From Gemmatimonas phototrophica (GTDB taxonomy: Bacteria > Gemmatimonadota > Gemmatimonadetes > Longimicrobiales > Gaopeijiaceae), in the NCBI GenBank assembly GCA_945876015.1, contig CAMCNM010000105.1, positions 1-6,801 of the forward strand: 6,801 bases of DNA, written 5' to 3'. The position numbers and the translations under genes were made by a program. Below the pieces are notes generated by a model, which had not been told where the DNA came from, searched no databases, and saw only the letters and a list, made by a program, of their open reading frames with translations. This document shows, one piece after another, positions 1 through 6,654 of this stretch; position 1 is the first letter of the stretch; each line of letters begins with the position of its first letter.

Positions 1-143
1 TGATCCGCTCCGGTCTCAAGCCCGGGCCCCGCTTCGGCAGGATCCTGGAGACGCTGCTGGAGCGCGTGCTCGAGGATCCGACCCTGAACGACCGGGATCG
101 GCTGATGGCGATGGCGGCCGAGCTGGCCGAGGCCGGGGAGTGA
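1..143 (+). CDS. cca: C-terminal end of probable CCA-adding tRNA nucleotidyltransferase (partial, 5' end outside window)
   Basis: The frame ending at the TGA of 141-143 is open to the left edge and encodes 46 visible residues. They begin [20 protein letters not shown] and end in an alanine/glutamate-rich helix. The GLKPGPxFGRIL pattern followed by an acidic helical tail is typical of the extreme C-terminus of bacterial class II CCA-adding/poly(A) polymerase-type nucleotidyltransferases. These enzymes add or repair the 3' CCA of tRNAs in the cytoplasm. The catalytic head domain is outside the window, so activity cannot be judged; a related HD-domain nucleotidyltransferase or a poly(A) polymerase paralogue remains possible. 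The stop lies 7 bases before rarA, so the two are probably co-transcribed. In keeping with the call, the tRNA-Gln later in the window does not encode its CCA. Confidence 0.68.
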   Translation, partial: IRSGLKPGPRFGRILETLLERVLEDPTLNDRDRLMAMAAELAEAGE

Positions 144-150
144 GCCAGCG

Positions 151-1536
151 GTGAACTGGGAGGATCTCGAGCTGTTCGGATCGGGAACAGCGCGGTCCGC
201 GGGTTCCTCCGATGCGGCCGCGATCGACCCCTCGGCTCCGCTCGCCGCGCGCATGCGGCCCCGCACCCCCGACGAGTTCCGCGGACAGGATCAGCTGCTC
301 GGACCCGGGCGTCCGCTGCGCGCGATGATCGAGTCGGGCAGACCCACGAGCATGATTCTGTGGGGGCCGCCCGGCAGCGGGAAGACCACGCTGGCGCGCC
401 TGATCGCGGAAGCGTCGGACGCGGTGTTCGTCTCGTTCAGCGCGGTCACGGAGGGAATCCCGCGCGTGCGCGAGATCATCGCGGAAGCGCGCAAGCGGCG
501 GGAAGCCACCGGCCGCGGCACGATCCTCTTCTGCGACGAGATCCACCGCTTCAACAAGGCGCAGCAGGATGCCTTTCTCCCGCACGTCGAGGAGGGCGTG
601 GTGGTGTTGATTGGCGCCACGACCGAGAACCCCAGCTTCGAGATCGTCCGCCCGCTCCTGTCGCGCGCGCCGGTGAGGGTGCTCGAGCCGTTGTCTGCGA
701 CCGACCTGCGCGGCGTGCTGCTCGCGGCGCTCGAGGACCCGGAGCGGGGGCTCGGCGGGCGCGGCATCGCGTGGGAGGAGGGAGCGCTCAACTTCCTGGC
801 CGATGCCGCCGACGGTGACGCGCGCCGCGGCCTCGGCGCGCTCGAGGCCTCGGCCGCGCTGGTCGGGCCGGGCGGACGGATCGACCTGGACGCCGCGCGC
901 GAGGGGCTCCAGCACCGCTTCGCGGTCTACGACAAGGGCGGGGAGGAGCACTACAACCTCATTTCCGCGCTGCACAAGGCGATTCGGGGCAGCGATCCCG
1001 ACGCCGCGCTCTACTGGCTCGCCCGCATGATCGACGGAGGCGAGGACCCGCTCTATCTGGCCCGGCGTCTCGTGCGCATGGCGTCGGAGGACATCGGGCT
1101 CGCGGATCCCGACGCGCTCCGGGTGACGCTCGCCGCGCGCGACGCGTTCCACTTTCTGGGCGCGCCCGAAGGTGAGCTCGCGCTCGCGGAGGCCGCCGTC
1201 TATCTGGCCACTACTCTCAAGTCCAACCGCGTCTACGTCGCCTGGCAGGCCGCCATGCAGCGGGCGCGAGAGACCACCGGGGAGCCCGTCCCGCTGCACA
1301 TCCGGAACGCCCCCACCGGGCTCATGAAGGAGCTCGGATACGGCAAGGGATACAAGTACGATCCCGCGGAGGAGCACGGGGTCGCGGACCAGAGCTACCT
1401 ACCGGAAAGGCTCGCGGGAGAACGGTTCTACGAGCCTGGCCCCCACGGCCGCGAGCCCAGGATCCGGGAGCGGCTCGAGTGGTGGGCCCAGAAGCGGGAG
1501 GAAGCTCGGGCGCGCAGGGAAAGGAGCGAGCCGTAA
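151..1536 (+). CDS. rarA: Replication-associated recombination protein A, AAA+ ATPase (RarA/MgsA)
   Basis: The product has 461 residues (E. coli RarA has about 447). RarA is a clamp-loader-like AAA+ ATPase that acts at stalled replication forks and DNA ends. The sequence shows Walker A GPPGSGKT at residues 72-79, Walker B ILFCDEIH at 125-132 with D129 and E130, sensor 1 GATTENPSF at 155-163, and a likely arginine finger R172 in LLSRAPV. The C-terminal half has the RarA-specific oligomerisation region: [20 protein letters not shown], then [20 protein letters not shown], and later [20 protein letters not shown]. Clamp-loader subunits such as DnaX lack this region, and RuvB has a different C-terminus. 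The start is GTG at 151, with a GGGGAG Shine-Dalgarno-like run at 135-140 inside the end of the upstream gene. It keeps the common N-terminal LFG segment. The last ~35 residues are charged, as usual. The gene is intact. Confidence 0.95.
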   Translation: MNWEDLELFGSGTARSAGSSDAAAIDPSAPLAARMRPRTPDEFRGQDQLLGPGRPLRAMIESGRPTSMILWGPPGSGKTTLARLIAEASDAVFVSFSAVTEGIPRVREIIAEARKRREATGRGTILFCDEIHRFNKAQQDAFLPHVEEGVVVLIGATTENPSFEIVRPLLSRAPVRVLEPLSATDLRGVLLAALEDPERGLGGRGIAWEEGALNFLADAADGDARRGLGALEASAALVGPGGRIDLDAAREGLQHRFAVYDKGGEEHYNLISALHKAIRGSDPDAALYWLARMIDGGEDPLYLARRLVRMASEDIGLADPDALRVTLAARDAFHFLGAPEGELALAEAAVYLATTLKSNRVYVAWQAAMQRARETTGEPVPLHIRNAPTGLMKELGYGKGYKYDPAEEHGVADQSYLPERLAGERFYEPGPHGREPRIRERLEWWAQKREEARARRERSEP

Positions 1537-1554
1537 AGGGTAGGACCTTCCGAG

Positions 1555-2901
1555 GTGTCCCGGGCTCCATGGATCCGTGCACGAGGTGAGGCTCCGATTC
1601 CCACGCAGCTGATCGACAACCGCAAGCCGGTGGACAAGGCGGTACTCGTAGGGGCGCCTCAAAAAGACGTGCCGATCGCGTTGGCGGACGAGCACCTGGC
1701 GGAACTCGCCCGGCTGACCGACACCGCGGGCGGCCAGATCGTCGGAACGGTGCGGCAGCGCCTCGACCATCCCCAGCCGCGCTACTACGTCGGCGAGGGC
1801 AAGGCCGAGGAGATCCGCGACGTGGTGGCGGCGACCGGGGCCGATCTGGTCGTGTTCGACGAAGACCTCTCGCCCGCCCAGGGCAAGAACCTGGAGGACT
1901 TGGTGGGCGTCCGAGTCCTCGATCGCTCCGAGCTCATCCTCGACATCTTCGCCACGCGCGCGCGCTCGCGGGAAGCGAGGATGCAGGTCGAGTTGGCCCA
2001 GCTCGAGTACATGCTTCCGCGCCTGAAGCGGATGTGGACCCACCTCTCGCGTATCCGCGGTGGTATCGGTCTGCGCGGACCCGGCGAAACGCAGCTCGAG
2101 ACCGACCGCCGCATGATCGGCGAGCGCATCGCGGACCTGAAGGAGAAGCTCCAGGCGGTCACGCGCGCGCGTGAGGTGCAGCGGCGCGGTCGGGCCGGGC
2201 AGTTCCGCGCTTCGCTGGTCGGGTACACGAACGCCGGAAAATCCTCGCTCCTGCGGGCGCTCTCGGGAGACGCCGAGATCTTCGTCGAGGACCGCTTGTT
2301 CGCGACCCTCGACTCGGCGACCCGCAGCGTTGACCTGGGCGACGGCTACGCTGCGCTCATCACCGACACGGTCGGGTTCATCCGGAAGCTCCCCCACCAC
2401 CTGGTGGCGTCGTTCCGCTCGACCCTGGAAGAGGCGCGCGAGGCAGAGCTGCTGCTCCACGTGGTGGACGCGTCCTTCCCCAACTGGCAGGAGCAGTTCG
2501 AGGTGGTGGAGGACGTGCTGACGCAGCTCAAGCTGGACGACCGGCCGCAGGTCCTCGTATTCAACAAGGTGGATCGGCTCACGCACGCGGAGGAGGAGGC
2601 GCTGCGCGACCGCGTGCGCGCGTTCGAGCCGCGTCCCGCCGTGTTCGTCTCCGCGCTTGACCCCGCCTCGCTCGTCGCGCTGCGCGAGACGCTCAAGGCA
2701 CGCATCCGGCGCGGCCTGCCGCGCGTCCACATCCAGCTCCCGTCGGGTGACGGCGAGCTGCTCGCGTGGATCTACCGCGAGGGCGAGGTGCTCGAGCGGG
2801 AGGACAAGGGCGCGGTGATCGACGTGACGGCCCGTATCCCGGACCGGCTGCTCGCCAGCCTCCGGCAGCGTCAGGGCATCCGCGTCGTGGACGTGGCCTG
2901 A
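1555..2901 (+). CDS. hflX: GTPase HflX (ribosome-splitting/rescue GTPase)
   Basis: The product has 448 residues (E. coli HflX has 426). HflX binds the 50S subunit and splits or rescues stalled ribosomes, notably after stress. The N-terminal HflX domain covers about residues 28-160 and includes [11 protein letters not shown]. It is followed by the family glycine-rich signature [15 protein letters not shown] (172-186). G motifs are complete: G1 GYTNAGKSS at 223-231, G2-like FATLDSATR at 249-257, G3 DTVGF at 271-275, G4 NKVD at 337-340, and G5 SAL at 366-368. A short C-terminal domain follows. The chosen start is GTG at 1555, 18 bases after the rarA stop, with AGGA at 1542-1545. No in-frame ATG exists near the start. 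The conserved domain begins around residue 28, so a GTG at 1630 is a possible but poorly supported alternative. The stop overlaps the next start by one base (TGATG). Confidence 0.95.
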   Translation: MSRAPWIRARGEAPIPTQLIDNRKPVDKAVLVGAPQKDVPIALADEHLAELARLTDTAGGQIVGTVRQRLDHPQPRYYVGEGKAEEIRDVVAATGADLVVFDEDLSPAQGKNLEDLVGVRVLDRSELILDIFATRARSREARMQVELAQLEYMLPRLKRMWTHLSRIRGGIGLRGPGETQLETDRRMIGERIADLKEKLQAVTRAREVQRRGRAGQFRASLVGYTNAGKSSLLRALSGDAEIFVEDRLFATLDSATRSVDLGDGYAALITDTVGFIRKLPHHLVASFRSTLEEAREAELLLHVVDASFPNWQEQFEVVEDVLTQLKLDDRPQVLVFNKVDRLTHAEEEALRDRVRAFEPRPAVFVSALDPASLVALRETLKARIRRGLPRVHIQLPSGDGELLAWIYREGEVLEREDKGAVIDVTARIPDRLLASLRQRQGIRVVDVA

Positions 2902-3782
2902 TGGGGGACCGGCTCATGATCGTCGGGCCCGGCCGAGCCGGGCTGGCGCTCGGGTACGCGCTCTGGCAGGCGGAAGCGCTCGAGTCGCTCACCTATTGTG
3001 GGCGTCGGCCCGAGCCGCCCGCGCATCCCCTCTTCATCGAGGGACACGCGCGCTACTGCTTCGGTCTCGAGCGCCCGGCGCCGGGCACGACGGCGCTGCT
3101 GCTGGCCGTGCCGGACGACGTGCTGCCCGAGATGGTGCAGGCCGTGGCCGCGCTCGGGGACGCGCCGGAAGGATGCGCCGCGTTCCACTGCTCCGGAGCC
3201 CTCTCGGTGGACGTGCTCGAGCCGCTCCACGCGCGGGGATACCGGGTGGGCTCGATCCACCCGCTGCAGTCGCTGGCTCACCCGGTGACGGGGGCGGAGC
3301 GGCTGCCGGGCTCCTGGTTCGCGGTGTCGGGCGAGTCGGAGGCCACCGGGGTCGCGCGGCGGCTGGTCGCGGCGCTGGACGGGACGCCGCTTTCGATCCC
3401 CGTCTCGCGCCGTCCGCTCTATCACGCCGCCGCGGTGGTCGCGTCGAACTACCTGCCCGTGTTGCTGGCGCTCTCGGCGCGCCTCCTCGTCCTCTCGGGC
3501 GTCGATCAGGACGAAGCCATTCCCGCCCTCCTTCCGCTGATGCGCGGAACGCTCGAGAACGTCGCCGAGCTGGGTCTCGCACCCGCGCTCACCGGTCCGA
3601 TCGCGCGCGGGGACGTCGAGACCATCCGGATGCACCTGCGGGTCCTCCCCGAGCGCGAGGCCCGCGTATACCGGGACCTGGGTCGCGAGGCGGTCGAGCT
3701 TGCCGAGGCGCGCGGGCTCGACAGCGACACGGTGGCCATCCTCAGGGAAATCTTCGAGAACGAGGTCGCGGCGGGCGCATGA
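2901..3782 (+). CDS. Rossmann-like and DUF2520 domain protein, putative NAD(P)-binding oxidoreductase
   Basis: The product has 293 residues. The N-terminus has a dinucleotide-binding fold with [11 protein letters not shown] at residues 8-18 (GxGxxG type), and [13 protein letters not shown] at 67-79 ends a Rossmann strand. Further family-like motifs are HCSGAL (96-101), SIHPLQSL (118-125), and an all-helical C-terminal half with [13 protein letters not shown] (173-185) and LTGPIARGD (230-238). This arrangement matches the uncharacterised Rossmann-like/DUF2520 family, which is distantly related to 6-phosphogluconate dehydrogenase-type and F420-dependent NADP reductases. The substrate is unknown; members are often found near pantothenate or other cofactor genes (recalled family context). 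ATG 2901 is chosen because it overlaps the hflX stop and puts the GxGxxG motif right after a short strand. The same frame is open further upstream, but that part lies inside hflX. Its 3' end overlaps pdxJ by four bases (ATGA), which suggests co-expression with vitamin B6 synthesis. Confidence 0.88.
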   Translation: MGDRLMIVGPGRAGLALGYALWQAEALESLTYCGRRPEPPAHPLFIEGHARYCFGLERPAPGTTALLLAVPDDVLPEMVQAVAALGDAPEGCAAFHCSGALSVDVLEPLHARGYRVGSIHPLQSLAHPVTGAERLPGSWFAVSGESEATGVARRLVAALDGTPLSIPVSRRPLYHAAAVVASNYLPVLLALSARLLVLSGVDQDEAIPALLPLMRGTLENVAELGLAPALTGPIARGDVETIRMHLRVLPEREARVYRDLGREAVELAEARGLDSDTVAILREIFENEVAAGA

Positions 3783-4516
3783 GAGACATGAGGCTCTACA
3801 TCAATCTCGACCACGTGGCGACGGTCCGGCAGGCGCGGCGCGCGGACGAGCCGGATCCGGTCCACGCCGCCGACCTGGCCGAGAAGGGCGGCGCGGACGG
3901 AATCACGGTCCACCTGCGAGAGGATCGCCGGCACATCCAGGACCGCGACGTCCGGCTGCTCATGAAGTCGGTGAAGACGGTGGTCAATTTCGAGCTCGCC
4001 GTGGCGGGCGAGATCGTGGATCTCGCGTGCGAGCTGGTCCCGTTCCAGGCCACGCTGGTGCCGGAGCGGCGTGAGGAGGTCACGACCGAGGGAGGGCTCG
4101 ATCTGTCGAGCGAGGCTCGCCGCGGCTCAGTGGCCAGGGCCCTCGAGCGGCTCGAGGCCGTGGACATCCGCACCGCCCTGTTCATCGATCCGGACGAGCA
4201 CACGGTGCGCGCCTCGGCCGACCTCGGCGCGGACGCGATCGAGCTCCACACCGGCGAGTACGCCAACGCCTCGGGTGCGGCGCGCGCGGCGCAGCTCGCC
4301 CGTCTCCAGGCCGCCGCCGCGGTCGGCCGCGATCTCGGGCTGGCCGTGCACGCGGGTCATGGGCTCAACTATCGGAACGTCGGGCCGGTGGCCGCGCTCG
4401 CGGACCTGGAGGAGCTCAACATCGGCCACACCATCGTGTCGCGCGCGGTGCTGGTCGGCATGGAGCGCGCGGTGAGCGAGATGGCCGAGCTGGTGCGGAA
4501 GGCGAGGGCCGGTTGA
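3779..4516 (+). CDS. pdxJ: Pyridoxine 5'-phosphate synthase
   Basis: The product has 245 residues (E. coli PdxJ has 243). PdxJ is a cytoplasmic TIM-barrel enzyme that condenses 1-deoxy-D-xylulose 5-phosphate with 3-amino-2-oxopropyl phosphate to form pyridoxine 5'-phosphate in the DXP-dependent B6 route. Conserved blocks are all present: [12 protein letters not shown] (9-20), [13 protein letters not shown] (41-53), NFELA (70-74), [16 protein letters not shown] (93-108), ELHTGEYA (155-162), [10 protein letters not shown] (191-200) and [12 protein letters not shown] (213-224). The residues matching E. coli His45, Glu72 and His193 are H45, E72 and H194. ATG 3779 overlaps the previous stop in ATGA and gives the same N-terminal spacing as E. 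coli. An in-frame ATG at 3788 would give the MRL-type N-terminus seen in other bacteria and cannot be excluded. The 3' end overlaps the next gene by four bases. The gene looks fully functional. Confidence 0.96.
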   Translation: MRDMRLYINLDHVATVRQARRADEPDPVHAADLAEKGGADGITVHLREDRRHIQDRDVRLLMKSVKTVVNFELAVAGEIVDLACELVPFQATLVPERREEVTTEGGLDLSSEARRGSVARALERLEAVDIRTALFIDPDEHTVRASADLGADAIELHTGEYANASGAARAAQLARLQAAAAVGRDLGLAVHAGHGLNYRNVGPVAALADLEELNIGHTIVSRAVLVGMERAVSEMAELVRKARAG

Positions 4517-5595
4517 AGCTCGACTGGAAGGCGTTCCTCGGCGTCGGGATCACCGTGTTCCTCCTCTGGTGGATTCTGCGCGACGTCCCGTTCGCGGAAG
4601 TGTGGGCCCACATCCTCGATGCGCACATCGGGCTGCTGCTCGCGTCCGTGGCCGTCGCGACGTTCGGGTTCCTGATCCGCGCGTGGCGCTGGAAGGTGCT
4701 GCTCCAGCCCGTCTACCCGCACACCTCGCTGCGCAGCCGCTACGCGGCCGTGAACATCGGCTTCATGGCCAACAACCTGCTGCCGGCGCGCATCGGCGAG
4801 TTTGCCCGCGCATACGCGCTGTCGAAGATCGAGCCCGTCTCGCTCCCGGCGGCGCTGGGCACCCTCGTGGTGGAGCGGATCCTCGACGCGATCGTGTTGA
4901 TCACGATCCTGCTCGCCACGATCTGGAGCCCCGTCTTCCCCGCGTCGGTCGGCCTCACCAGCGGACCGCTCGGGAAGGCACTCGGTGCGATCGCTGTCCT
5001 GGTCGTCGTGCTCGTCTTCCTCATCGGGGCGTTGCTCGCCGTGCCGAGAACGGTGGTGCGCGTGGCCGAGCGGATCGCCACCAAGCTCCCGGGCAATCTC
5101 GCCCGACCGGTGGTGAGCGCGCTCGAGTCGTTCCTGGACAGCCTCAAGGTGTTGCGGAGTCCGTCGCTTCTGTTCCAGGCGCTGCTCTGGAGCTTCGGGT
5201 TCTGGCTCTGGCACGGCCTCTCGTTTTGGCTCGCGATGCTCGCGTTCGAAATCGACGCGGGTCTGGTCGCCGCGTACTTCACCGAGGCCGTCGCCGGGTT
5301 CGGCGTTGCGATTCCGGCGGCGCCTGGATTCTTCGGGACCTTCCACGCCTCGGCGAGCTGGGCGCTCTCGGTCTTCGGCGTCTCTGATGCGAGCTCACTC
5401 GCGTTCGCGTTCGGATACCACATGAGCGGCTTCATCCCCGTCACGCTGATCGGTCTCTACTACGCCAGCCGCATCGGCCTCTCACTCGGTGATATGGGCA
5501 AGAGCGAGACGGTGGTGGAGGAAGCGGTCGAGGACGCGCATCCCCGAGCCGCGAAGGTGCTGGGCCGCGACCAGGGCGGCCGGGACCCGAAGTGA
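4513..5595 (+). CDS. YbhN-like/LPG synthase TM-domain family integral membrane protein (putative lipid flippase)
   Basis: The product has 360 residues and is a polytopic membrane protein. Hydrophobic segments are visible at roughly residues 7-22, 36-56, 124-142, 157-177, 218-244, 250-275 and 296-320. Family-type motifs are RAWRWKVLL (56-64), [15 protein letters not shown] (87-101), VERILD (120-125) and [15 protein letters not shown] (267-281). These match the UPF0104/YbhN group, homologous to the membrane domain of lysylphosphatidylglycerol synthase MprF and to archaeal AglD. The soluble aminoacyl-transfer domain of MprF is absent: after the last helix only about 40 charged residues remain. 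It is therefore not an LPG synthase by itself. Lipid or polyprenyl-lipid translocation is plausible by homology to the MprF flippase domain, but unproven. The start is TTG at 4513, overlapping the pdxJ stop in TTGA, with purine-rich GGAAGG and GAGGG just upstream. The 3' end overlaps ispE by four bases. Confidence 0.85.
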   Translation: MKLDWKAFLGVGITVFLLWWILRDVPFAEVWAHILDAHIGLLLASVAVATFGFLIRAWRWKVLLQPVYPHTSLRSRYAAVNIGFMANNLLPARIGEFARAYALSKIEPVSLPAALGTLVVERILDAIVLITILLATIWSPVFPASVGLTSGPLGKALGAIAVLVVVLVFLIGALLAVPRTVVRVAERIATKLPGNLARPVVSALESFLDSLKVLRSPSLLFQALLWSFGFWLWHGLSFWLAMLAFEIDAGLVAAYFTEAVAGFGVAIPAAPGFFGTFHASASWALSVFGVSDASSLAFAFGYHMSGFIPVTLIGLYYASRIGLSLGDMGKSETVVEEAVEDAHPRAAKVLGRDQGGRDPK

Positions 5596-6467
5596 CCCGC
5601 CTTCGGGTAGAGGCGCATGCGAAGGTCAACCTGGATCTCCGCATCCTCGGCCGCCGCCCGGATGGGTACCACGACATCGAGACGCTCTTCCAGGCGGTGG
5701 ATCTTCACGATGTGCTCGAGGTTGACCGCGCTGGGGCTGGAGTCCAGCTCGAAGTGCAGGGCGAGGACGTCGGGCCTGTGCAGGACAACCTGGTCGCGCG
5801 CGCCGCGCGCGAGTTCCTGGCCGCCGCGGGCCGAGCGTGGGAAGGCGTTCACATCCGGCTCGAGAAGCGCATCCCGGCCGGCGCGGGACTGGGCGGCGGC
5901 TCTTCGGACGCGGCCGCGACACTCCGCGCGCTCGACGAGATCTTTCCCGGCGCCGTCCCGCCCGGGCGGATCGCCGCCATCGCTGCGGATCTCGGGTCGG
6001 ACGTTCCGTTCTTCCTCGGCGCGTCTCCGTTCGCGGTGGGCCGGGGGAGGGGAGAGGTGATCGAAGCGCTGATGCCGCTCCCCGCTCTGTCCGGAGTGGT
6101 GGTGCTGCCTTCCGTGCGCGTGGCGACCGCGGATGCCTACCGCGCGCTGGCGCGGAGCCGCGAGGGTCGCCCTCCGTCCGTGGCTCCACCCTTCGTTGCG
6201 CCGACCGATTGGGCGACCCTGGCTACCGCGGCGACCAACGACTTCGAGAGCGTTGTGCCGACGGCCTATCCGCCCGTGGCCGATGCGCTGTCGGCGCTGC
6301 GCGCCACCAACCCGTTCCTCGCGCTTCTCTCGGGGAGCGGCTCGGCGTCGTTCGCGCTGTACGCCAAAGAGGGCGAGGCTGGCGGGGCCACGGCGGCTCT
6401 TTCCGGGAGTGCGGATCTACGAGTGTTTTCGGTGAGAACGCTGAGCGCCTGGCCTGACCGGGCTTGA
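5592..6467 (+). CDS. ispE: 4-diphosphocytidyl-2-C-methyl-D-erythritol kinase
   Basis: The product has 291 residues (E. coli IspE has 283). IspE is a GHMP-family kinase that phosphorylates the 2-hydroxyl of CDP-methylerythritol with ATP in the MEP isoprenoid pathway. The N-terminal motif AHAKVNLDLRILGRRPDGYH (9-28) carries K11, the equivalent of catalytic Lys10 in E. coli. The glycine-rich ATP loop PAGAGLGGGSSDAAA is at 95-109. LGSDVPFFL (134-142) supplies the catalytic Asp D137. NDFE is at 216-219, and the C-terminal GHMP motif LSGSGSASFA is at 246-255. The start is GTG at 5592, overlapping the previous stop in GTGA; the conserved domain begins at once after it, so no earlier start is needed. 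The Shine-Dalgarno sequence is weak, which fits translational coupling. The gene is intact and is the last protein gene before tRNA-Gln. Confidence 0.96.
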   Translation: MTRLRVEAHAKVNLDLRILGRRPDGYHDIETLFQAVDLHDVLEVDRAGAGVQLEVQGEDVGPVQDNLVARAAREFLAAAGRAWEGVHIRLEKRIPAGAGLGGGSSDAAATLRALDEIFPGAVPPGRIAAIAADLGSDVPFFLGASPFAVGRGRGEVIEALMPLPALSGVVVLPSVRVATADAYRALARSREGRPPSVAPPFVAPTDWATLATAATNDFESVVPTAYPPVADALSALRATNPFLALLSGSGSASFALYAKEGEAGGATAALSGSADLRVFSVRTLSAWPDRA

Positions 6468-6517
6468 GGGGACCCCAGGGGCGGGGCAGATTGAACCCCT
6501 ATCCTTGGTTGACCGCT
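6468..6517 (+). other. Short spacer between ispE and tRNA-Gln, no assignable signal
   Basis: Fifty bases, G/C-rich at first, then TTGAACCCCTATCCTTGGTT. TTGAAC (6491-6496) and TATCCT (6500-6505) look like promoter hexamers, but only three bases separate them, so they cannot act as one sigma-70 promoter. The run GGGGACCCC at 6468-6476 cannot form a usable hairpin, because its loop would be a single base. The tRNA is probably processed from the ispE transcript or read from a promoter I cannot recognise. Confidence 0.4.
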
Positions 6518-6588
6518 GGCCCCCTGGTGTAATGGCAGCACAACAGCCTTTGGAGCTGTTGGTCCTGGTTCGAATCCAGGGGGGGCTA
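6518..6588 (+). tRNA. tRNA-Gln, anticodon UUG
   Basis: A full cloverleaf can be drawn. The acceptor stem pairs 6518-6524 (GGCCCCC) with 6581-6587 (GGGGGCT), starting with a G1-U72 wobble. The D-stem is 6527-6530 with 6538-6541, including a U13-G22 wobble, and the loop contains the G18G19 pair. The anticodon stem is ACAGC/GCTGT (6543-6547, 6555-6559) around loop CTTTGGA, with anticodon TTG at 6550-6552. The variable region is four bases, with U48 able to pair with A15. The T-arm is CCTGG-TTCGAAT-CCAGG (6564-6580). The discriminator is A73 at 6588. CCA is not encoded (CTG follows), so CCA addition must be enzymatic. Confidence 0.96.
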
Positions 6589-6654
6589 CTGCAAGCGGGC
6601 AGGCACTTTGACGGCTGATCCTCATCAACTATCGTGATGACAGGTCAGATCAAC
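6589..6654. other. Non-coding spacer between tRNA-Gln 3' end and estimated IS end
   Basis: Sixty-six bases of near 50% GC. Apart from the hairpin at 6615-6648 I see no gene, no T-rich terminator and no repeat of the tRNA 3' end on this side. Confidence 0.5.
6615..6648. repeat. Imperfect inverted repeat/hairpin between tRNA-Gln and the IS
   Basis: The core stem is perfect: TCATCA (6622-6627) with TGATGA (6635-6640) around a 7-base loop. It extends through CC/GG (6620-6621 with 6643-6644) and CTGA/TCAG (6615-6618 with 6645-6648), with a single-base bulge at 6619 and a two-base bulge at 6641-6642. It could end transcription after the tRNA or protect a 3' end. No T-run follows on the plus strand, and none is clear on the minus strand, so it is not a standard intrinsic terminator. 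Confidence 0.5.

Larger units (their letters stand above)
1..6467 (+). other. Probable single transcription unit cca-rarA-hflX-DUF2520-pdxJ-ybhN-like-ispE
   Basis: Seven genes lie in the same direction. Spacers are 7 and 18 bases (cca/rarA, rarA/hflX), followed by overlaps of 1, 4, 4 and 4 bases. I see no convincing promoter or terminator between them. The tRNA-Gln gene begins 50 bases after ispE and may be read through from it. The operon start is outside the window. Confidence 0.7.

Noticed and set aside
16..1377. Long minus-strand open frame (453 codons) opposite rarA
   Set aside because: Low-complexity Arg/Gly/Ala/Glu-rich translation with no recognisable domain. It is a mirror of high-GC coding bias in rarA, whose plus-strand product has full family motifs.
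1399..2730. Long minus-strand open frame (443 codons) opposite hflX
   Set aside because: Same cause: antisense shadow of a GC-rich gene with no motifs of its own.
2766..2900. Upstream extension of the DUF2520 frame into hflX
   Set aside because: This part overlaps the conserved HflX C-terminus and reads as low-complexity. The Rossmann motif directly follows ATG 2901.
2996..3778. Upstream extension of the pdxJ frame to a 506-codon protein
   Set aside because: The first ~260 codons are Arg/Ala/Gly-rich shadow of the DUF2520 gene. PdxJ homology begins right at 3779-3788.
3700..3790. PLP or other riboswitch ahead of pdxJ
   Set aside because: pdxJ overlaps the previous coding gene, so there is no untranslated leader for a riboswitch.
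4369..5346. Minus-strand open frame (325 codons) opposite the membrane protein gene
   Set aside because: Very charged Arg/Glu/Asp/His composition is what the antisense of a hydrophobic membrane gene gives. No domain was seen.
6468..6476. GGGGACCCC as a terminator after ispE
   Set aside because: A one-base loop cannot form and no T-run follows.
6475..6487. CCAGGGGCGGGGC resembling the tRNA-Gln 3' end (6576-6586) as a possible att-type repeat or alternative pairing with the acceptor strand at 6521-6527
   Set aside because: Only seven identical G/C bases on the wrong side of the tRNA for usual island integration. Expected by chance in such G-rich sequence.
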